Source of the DNA: Thermoplasmata archaeon
GTDB taxonomy: Archaea > Thermoplasmatota > Thermoplasmata > Thermoplasmatales > Thermoplasmataceae
Assembly (NCBI GenBank): GCA_021811505.1
Contig: JAJZOM010000033.1
Span: forward strand, 1-8,055
Direction of reading: 5' to 3'
Length of the DNA stretch: 8,055 bases
Below are positions 5,405-8,055 of this stretch, piece by piece; position 1 is the stretch's first letter; every line of letters starts with the position of its first letter. The notes under the pieces are model-generated. The model ran no database searches. It saw nothing but the letters and a program-made list of their open reading frames with translations, and was not told the DNA's origin. The position numbers and the translations under genes were made by a program.

Positions 5405-6764
5405 TTTATACGAACTGATCTATGTCGCAGCAATAGTTTTCTTCGTTATTGGCTTGCACAGGATGGGGCATCCGAAAACTGCCTTGAGCGGCATAATCTG
5501 GGCAGGATGGGCCATGGCTGCAGCCATCATAGTGTCCTTCACGATTCCCGGGATTTCAAATATTCCTCTTATTCTCATGGGCATAGCCATTGGAGGATCT
5601 ATTGGTTGGATCGCTGCCACCAAGGTTGCAATGGTGAGCATGCCCCAGATGGTGGCAATATACAACGGCATGGGAGGAGGGGCTGCCGCTGCAATAGCTG
5701 CGATTGAGCTGCTCAGCGGCAATGCCTCCGTGTACCTCCAGCTTGCACTCGGTGGTGCAATAATAGGAAGTATCTCATTGACTGGAAGCATCGTAGCCTT
5801 CCTTAAACTGCAGGGCTGGATGAAGCAGACCCCAATCACTTTTCCATTGCAGCAGCCTTTCAATATGCTTATTCTGGCAGTATCCGCATTTTATGGGCTT
5901 GCTTATCTTTTCCCGCAGATCCCTTCTGGGATTTCTTTCAGTCCGATTTATCCATTCTTCATTCTCTCGCTGGCTTTCGGAATTTTGATGACCCTTCCCA
6001 TTGGCGGAGCCGACATGCCTGTAGTCATATCCATGCTAAACGCACTTACAGGCCTGGCCGTTGCCTTCGACGGTTTCTCAACGTCTAATTTTGCAATGGT
6101 GGTAGCCGGAATGTTAGTTGGGGCTGCAGGTTCAATTCTGACTGTTGCGATGGCAAGAGCCATGAACAGATCGATATTCAGCGTATTGTTTGGTGCATTT
6201 GGAAAAACAGATGGAAATGATCTGAAAGAGACGAGAAATGCGAGAGCAATTGAAGCTGAGGATGTCGGCATTATGATGGCATATGCGGGAAGTATCATAA
6301 TAGCGCCCGGTTTCGGGATGGCGGCTGCCCAAGCGCAGTTCAGGGTAAAGGAACTTCTCGATATCCTTCAGTCCAGAAACTTGCAGGTCAGGTTCGCAAT
6401 CCACCCGGTAGCAGGACGGATGCCGGGTCACATGAATGTTCTTCTTGCTGAAGCAGGGATTCCGTACGAACTAATGGTAGACATGGATGAGATAAACCGG
6501 GAGTTGCCAAACACGGACGTCGTGCTGGTTGTTGGAGCTAATGATGTGGTCAACCCGGCCGCCAGGAGAACTGACAGTCCCCTGCACGGTATGCCGATAC
6601 TTGATGTTGATAAGGCAAAAAACGTCATCGTTATAAAGAGAGGGACAGGAAAGGGATTCGCTGGCATAGACAATGATCTTTTCTATTCACAGAACACAAG
6701 GATGCTGTACGGGGATGCAAGTGAGGTTATCGCTGCGCTAATTCAGTCTCTGAAGAAATTGTGA
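5397..6764 (+). CDS. pntB: Proton-translocating NAD(P) transhydrogenase, beta subunit (membrane domain II and NADP(H)-binding domain III)
   Basis: This 455-residue protein has an N-terminal membrane half with about nine helices (residues 5-265) and a C-terminal NADP(H)-binding Rossmann domain (about 290-455). In the membrane half, MPQMVAIYNGMGGGAAAA (82-99) carries N90 at the position of E. coli His91. MPVVISMLNALTGL (207-220) keeps the conserved channel Asn. Domain III shows GFGMAAAQAQ (305-314, the fingerprint loop, with Phe for the usual Tyr), IHPVAGRMPGHMNVLL (335-350), GANDVVNPAA (380-389), and KRGTGKGFAG (414-423), which binds the 2'-phosphate. All regions needed for activity are present, and the length is normal. 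An AAGGA Shine-Dalgarno sits about 9 bases before ATG 5397. The likely direction in the cell is NADPH formation from NADH at the expense of the proton gradient, which is steep in an acidophile; that is inferred. Confidence 0.96.
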   Translation: MFDLYELIYVAAIVFFVIGLHRMGHPKTALSGIIWAGWAMAAAIIVSFTIPGISNIPLILMGIAIGGSIGWIAATKVAMVSMPQMVAIYNGMGGGAAAAIAAIELLSGNASVYLQLALGGAIIGSISLTGSIVAFLKLQGWMKQTPITFPLQQPFNMLILAVSAFYGLAYLFPQIPSGISFSPIYPFFILSLAFGILMTLPIGGADMPVVISMLNALTGLAVAFDGFSTSNFAMVVAGMLVGAAGSILTVAMARAMNRSIFSVLFGAFGKTDGNDLKETRNARAIEAEDVGIMMAYAGSIIIAPGFGMAAAQAQFRVKELLDILQSRNLQVRFAIHPVAGRMPGHMNVLLAEAGIPYELMVDMDEINRELPNTDVVLVVGANDVVNPAARRTDSPLHGMPILDVDKAKNVIVIKRGTGKGFAGIDNDLFYSQNTRMLYGDASEVIAALIQSLKKL

Positions 6765-6805
6765 ACTTGGACAGACGGGAAAAATAGATTTCAGTTTCCG
6801 AAGTA

Positions 6806-6811
6806 TTTTTT
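6806..6811 (+). terminator. Oligo-T terminator after the transhydrogenase operon
   Basis: A run of six T residues about 40 bases after the beta-subunit stop codon, in the 71-base gap between converging genes, fits an archaeal oligo-T terminator. No hairpin is obvious. Archaeal RNA polymerase can terminate at T-runs alone. Confidence 0.4.
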
Positions 6812-6835
6812 AGAGGAAAACTGTGATTGTATGGT

Positions 6836-7471
6836 TTACTGCCCTGATGAAGCGGAACCTTCCCCAGAGCCATCCTGTGCAAAATCATCAACGTCAATGT
6901 TCTTTTTCGGTATTTTCTGTTCAAGGAATTTGGCAATCGCCGGCTTTTTGTTGATATTGAATACAAACTTCCTTTTCCCTATGTAGAATGACGCGATTTC
7001 CCGGAAAACAGGTGTGTTGTTTGGCCCATAATACCCGCTTGGAGATGGCGGACCGGTGGTTGAGGAAACGTACCCAAGATATACGTCCTCGAACTGGTCA
7101 TAAGATACCTGTGTCCGGCTTCTTCCTCTCCTCCAGATTGCGTAATCTTCGTAAAGGTCGAGATGGCCTATACTTAGAAACACTAATCCCGTCAGGAGGA
7201 CAAACAGTGTCGAGAATACGAGGGAGAAATCTGCAACCAGAAAGAGGGCGGAAACAAGCCCTGCAATATTCAATGTGAAATTGAACCCGCTGTCAAAAAA
7301 ATTGTTTGTGGCACTTTGGTGGACATGTGGCTCAGGGTATATGGCAATGAGCTTGAGGAGGATTATGAAGGCTACAAGCGAAATGATGAACCAGGCAAGT
7401 ACTTTGAGGAGCCCTTTGATTCTGAACCCTAATACATAAGCTGGTCCGCTGTTGGGCTCACTTTTTTCCAT
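6836..7471 (-). CDS. Hypothetical membrane protein, three helices plus a C-terminal cytoplasmic domain
   Basis: I do not recognise the family. The 211-residue protein starts with a short polar segment, then a transmembrane helix at about 21-45. An extracytoplasmic loop with His and Asn residues (46-66) follows, then two close helices (about 67-86 and 88-106). The remaining soluble part (107-195) begins LDLYEDYAIWRRGRSRTQVSYDQ and alternates beta-like stretches with a basic region (RKFVFNINKKP). This resembles the helix-helix-small-beta-domain design of bacterial PH-type membrane proteins, but the similarity is only by eye. The tail is acidic and Ser/Gly rich. ATG 7471 is chosen because the TATA-like TTTTAAATA (7503-7495) is centred 28 bases upstream. 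The in-frame TTG at 7492 would lie only about 7 bases from that box, before the expected transcription start. The gene converges on the transhydrogenase operon and is divergent from the ORF at 7592. Confidence 0.8.
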   Translation of the reverse strand: MEKSEPNSGPAYVLGFRIKGLLKVLAWFIISLVAFIILLKLIAIYPEPHVHQSATNNFFDSGFNFTLNIAGLVSALFLVADFSLVFSTLFVLLTGLVFLSIGHLDLYEDYAIWRRGRSRTQVSYDQFEDVYLGYVSSTTGPPSPSGYYGPNNTPVFREIASFYIGKRKFVFNINKKPAIAKFLEQKIPKKNIDVDDFAQDGSGEGSASSGQ

Positions 7472-7494
7472 TTGAACAAATACTGTTATCAACC

Positions 7495-7503
7495 TATTTA
7501 AAA
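7495..7503 (-). promoter_or_regulatory. TATA-like box for the three-helix membrane protein
   Basis: TTTTAAATA on the minus strand is centred about 28 bases before ATG 7471, predicting a leaderless transcript. It rules out the upstream TTG start at 7492. Confidence 0.6.
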
Positions 7504-7542
7504 TTTCTGAAAATGTTGCTCTGAGACCCCTTTCTGGACATC

Positions 7543-7564
7543 CCCCAATAGTCTCTTATAGGGG
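7543..7564. repeat. Inverted repeat in the divergent intergenic region
   Basis: CCCCAATA (7543-7550) and TATAGGGG (7557-7564) pair with one mismatch around a six-base spacer. The repeat lies between the divergent genes at 7471 and 7592 and overlaps the only TATA-like sequence (CTTATAG) before the right-hand ORF. It could be an operator or an RNA hairpin in the leader. There is no T-run after it, so it is not a typical terminator. Confidence 0.4.
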
Positions 7565-7591
7565 AATGCTAGATGGAATGGATGATCTGAT

Positions 7592-7828
7592 ATGGTTATC
7601 ATTTCTTTTCTCTTAGTATCCATATCACTTATTGGAATCCTAAAGTTGAATATGATACGGCAAGAGTTTAGGTCGGATAAATGCGCAGCTAGGGAGATGG
7701 GAGAGAAGGATGATATCAAAGCCGTTATAGAGAAGGCTTCAGAATATGCAAGGCTCCACGCTAAGGAAGAGGACCATAAAAGGATCGAGGTTCTATTAGC
7801 GAGAAGATTAAGTCGCTTGGGCTCATAA
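7592..7828 (+). CDS. Hypothetical small protein with one N-terminal transmembrane helix, 78 residues (possibly 5' part of a broken gene)
   Basis: I do not recognise this protein. Residues 1-20 form a hydrophobic helix (VIISFLLVSISLIGILKL) that could be a membrane anchor. It is followed by a charged, helical cytoplasmic-looking segment (about 25-70) rich in E, K, R and A (EMGEKDDIKAVIEKASEYAR). Codon choice (AGG, ATA, CTA) matches that of neighbouring genes. The start ATG 7592 is fixed by an upstream in-frame stop at 7583; no clear Shine-Dalgarno is seen. The last dozen residues (VLLARRLSRLGS) may be out-of-frame. From about 7790 a neighbouring frame reads SISEKIKSLGLIRICGLLLL, which looks more like a natural continuation. 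See the following disrupted segment. Confidence 0.5.
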   Translation: MVIISFLLVSISLIGILKLNMIRQEFRSDKCAAREMGEKDDIKAVIEKASEYARLHAKEEDHKRIEVLLARRLSRLGS

Positions 7829-8041
7829 GGATCTGTGGCTTGCTACTATTAGGTACTGGTACGTCGCCAATTAGTTGAGCCATCTTTTTGGATATCAGCC
7901 TTGTCTTTTGTGGTATTTTTATTAAGTACAGCGCCACCCATACTTGGTTTCTTCCTTGCATTAAAGCTGAACTTTCAAGAGAGTATCGACTTGATATTTA
8001 CAACAAGTGCAGGCGGTTCAATTTTGCTATGTTTTTCCTAA
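7788..8041 (+). pseudogene. Frame-disrupted membrane-protein coding sequence continuing from the ORF at 7592
   Basis: Two further pieces look coding but lie in different frames. One frame (about 7788 to TGA 7876-7878) reads EKIKSLGLIRICGLLLLGTG with a membrane helix. The original frame of the 7592 ORF then resumes as SFWISALSFVVFLLSTAPPI followed by LGFFLALKLNFQES and a further hydrophobic stretch, ending at TAA 8039-8041. The segment thus behaves as if about one base were missing near 7790 and one gained between about 7850 and 7875, which restores the frame. The whole would be a protein of about 145 residues or more with an N-terminal helix, a charged helical middle and two or more C-terminal helices. 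It could be a decayed gene or contain sequence errors near the contig end. A T5 run at 8032-8036 may hide another shift. Confidence 0.4.
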
Positions 8042-8055
8042 TCTCATTCCAGTTA

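Noticed and set aside
5420..6298. Long antisense frames opposite the transhydrogenase beta gene (147 and 116 codons)
   Set aside because: They mirror the Gly/Ala-rich membrane helices of a well-recognised gene and look like composition artefacts.
7498..7719. Minus-strand frame of 73 codons overlapping the intergenic repeat and the 7592 ORF
   Set aside because: It runs across the promoter of the neighbouring minus-strand gene and has no start signal or recognisable content.
7761..7961. Minus-strand frame of 66 codons at the right end
   Set aside because: The plus-strand pieces over the same bases read as continuous membrane-protein-like sequence. The minus frame has no domain and only a weak start context. 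It cannot be fully excluded.
1..8055. tRNA genes, CRISPR repeats, insertion-sequence ends and box C/D RNAs
   Set aside because: No cloverleaf arms with a T-loop consensus, regularly spaced repeats, transposase motifs or paired C/D boxes were found on either strand.

Overview
The window looks like chromosomal DNA from a thermoacidophilic euryarchaeon of the Thermoplasmatales type. Several genes have an A/T-rich TATA-like box about 27 bases before the start codon and no Shine-Dalgarno (leaderless transcripts). Genes inside an operon instead carry a Shine-Dalgarno such as GGAGG. AGG and ATA codons are frequent, and the 3-hydroxyacyl-CoA dehydrogenase has an extended archaeal-looking form. Base composition is moderate in GC. 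The genus cannot be fixed from sequence alone.

Layout from left to right. Bases 1-121 hold what looks like a divergent promoter region: the first codons of a minus-strand gene run off the left edge, and a plus-strand promoter drives a 326-residue 3-hydroxyacyl-CoA dehydrogenase (122-1102). Convergent with it, 2 bases away, is an unrecognised 95-residue ORF (1105-1392, minus). Its coding signal appears to continue upstream in two other frames to about 1518. Next comes an unrecognised basic 105-residue protein (1678-1995, minus), with a very short ORF (2035-2100) between it and an MFS exporter (2115-3368, minus). The exporter is divergent from a PadR-type repressor (3417-3776, plus) across 48 bases that contain two perfect palindromes. 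This is the classic layout of a repressor and the efflux pump it controls.

The best-defined part is a complete proton-translocating NAD(P) transhydrogenase operon with three separate subunits: alpha-1 (3969-5105), alpha-2 (5102-5404) and beta (5397-6764). The genes overlap at each junction (ATGA, then 8 bases). Together they encode an enzyme that couples hydride transfer between NADH and NADP+ to proton flow across the membrane. The membrane domain places its channel histidine in alpha-2 (H42) and has Asn where the Escherichia coli beta subunit has His91. A 19-codon leader ORF (3910-3969) ends in a TAATG overlap with the alpha-1 start.

The right end holds an unrecognised three-helix membrane protein with a cytoplasmic domain (6836-7471, minus). 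Divergent from it is a small ORF (7592-7828, plus) whose reading appears to continue through frame changes into membrane-protein-like sequence up to about 8041. No RNA gene, CRISPR array, insertion sequence or defence system was recognised. The most unusual material is the set of frame-broken small genes, the leader ORF of the transhydrogenase operon, and the histidine placement in the proton channel.
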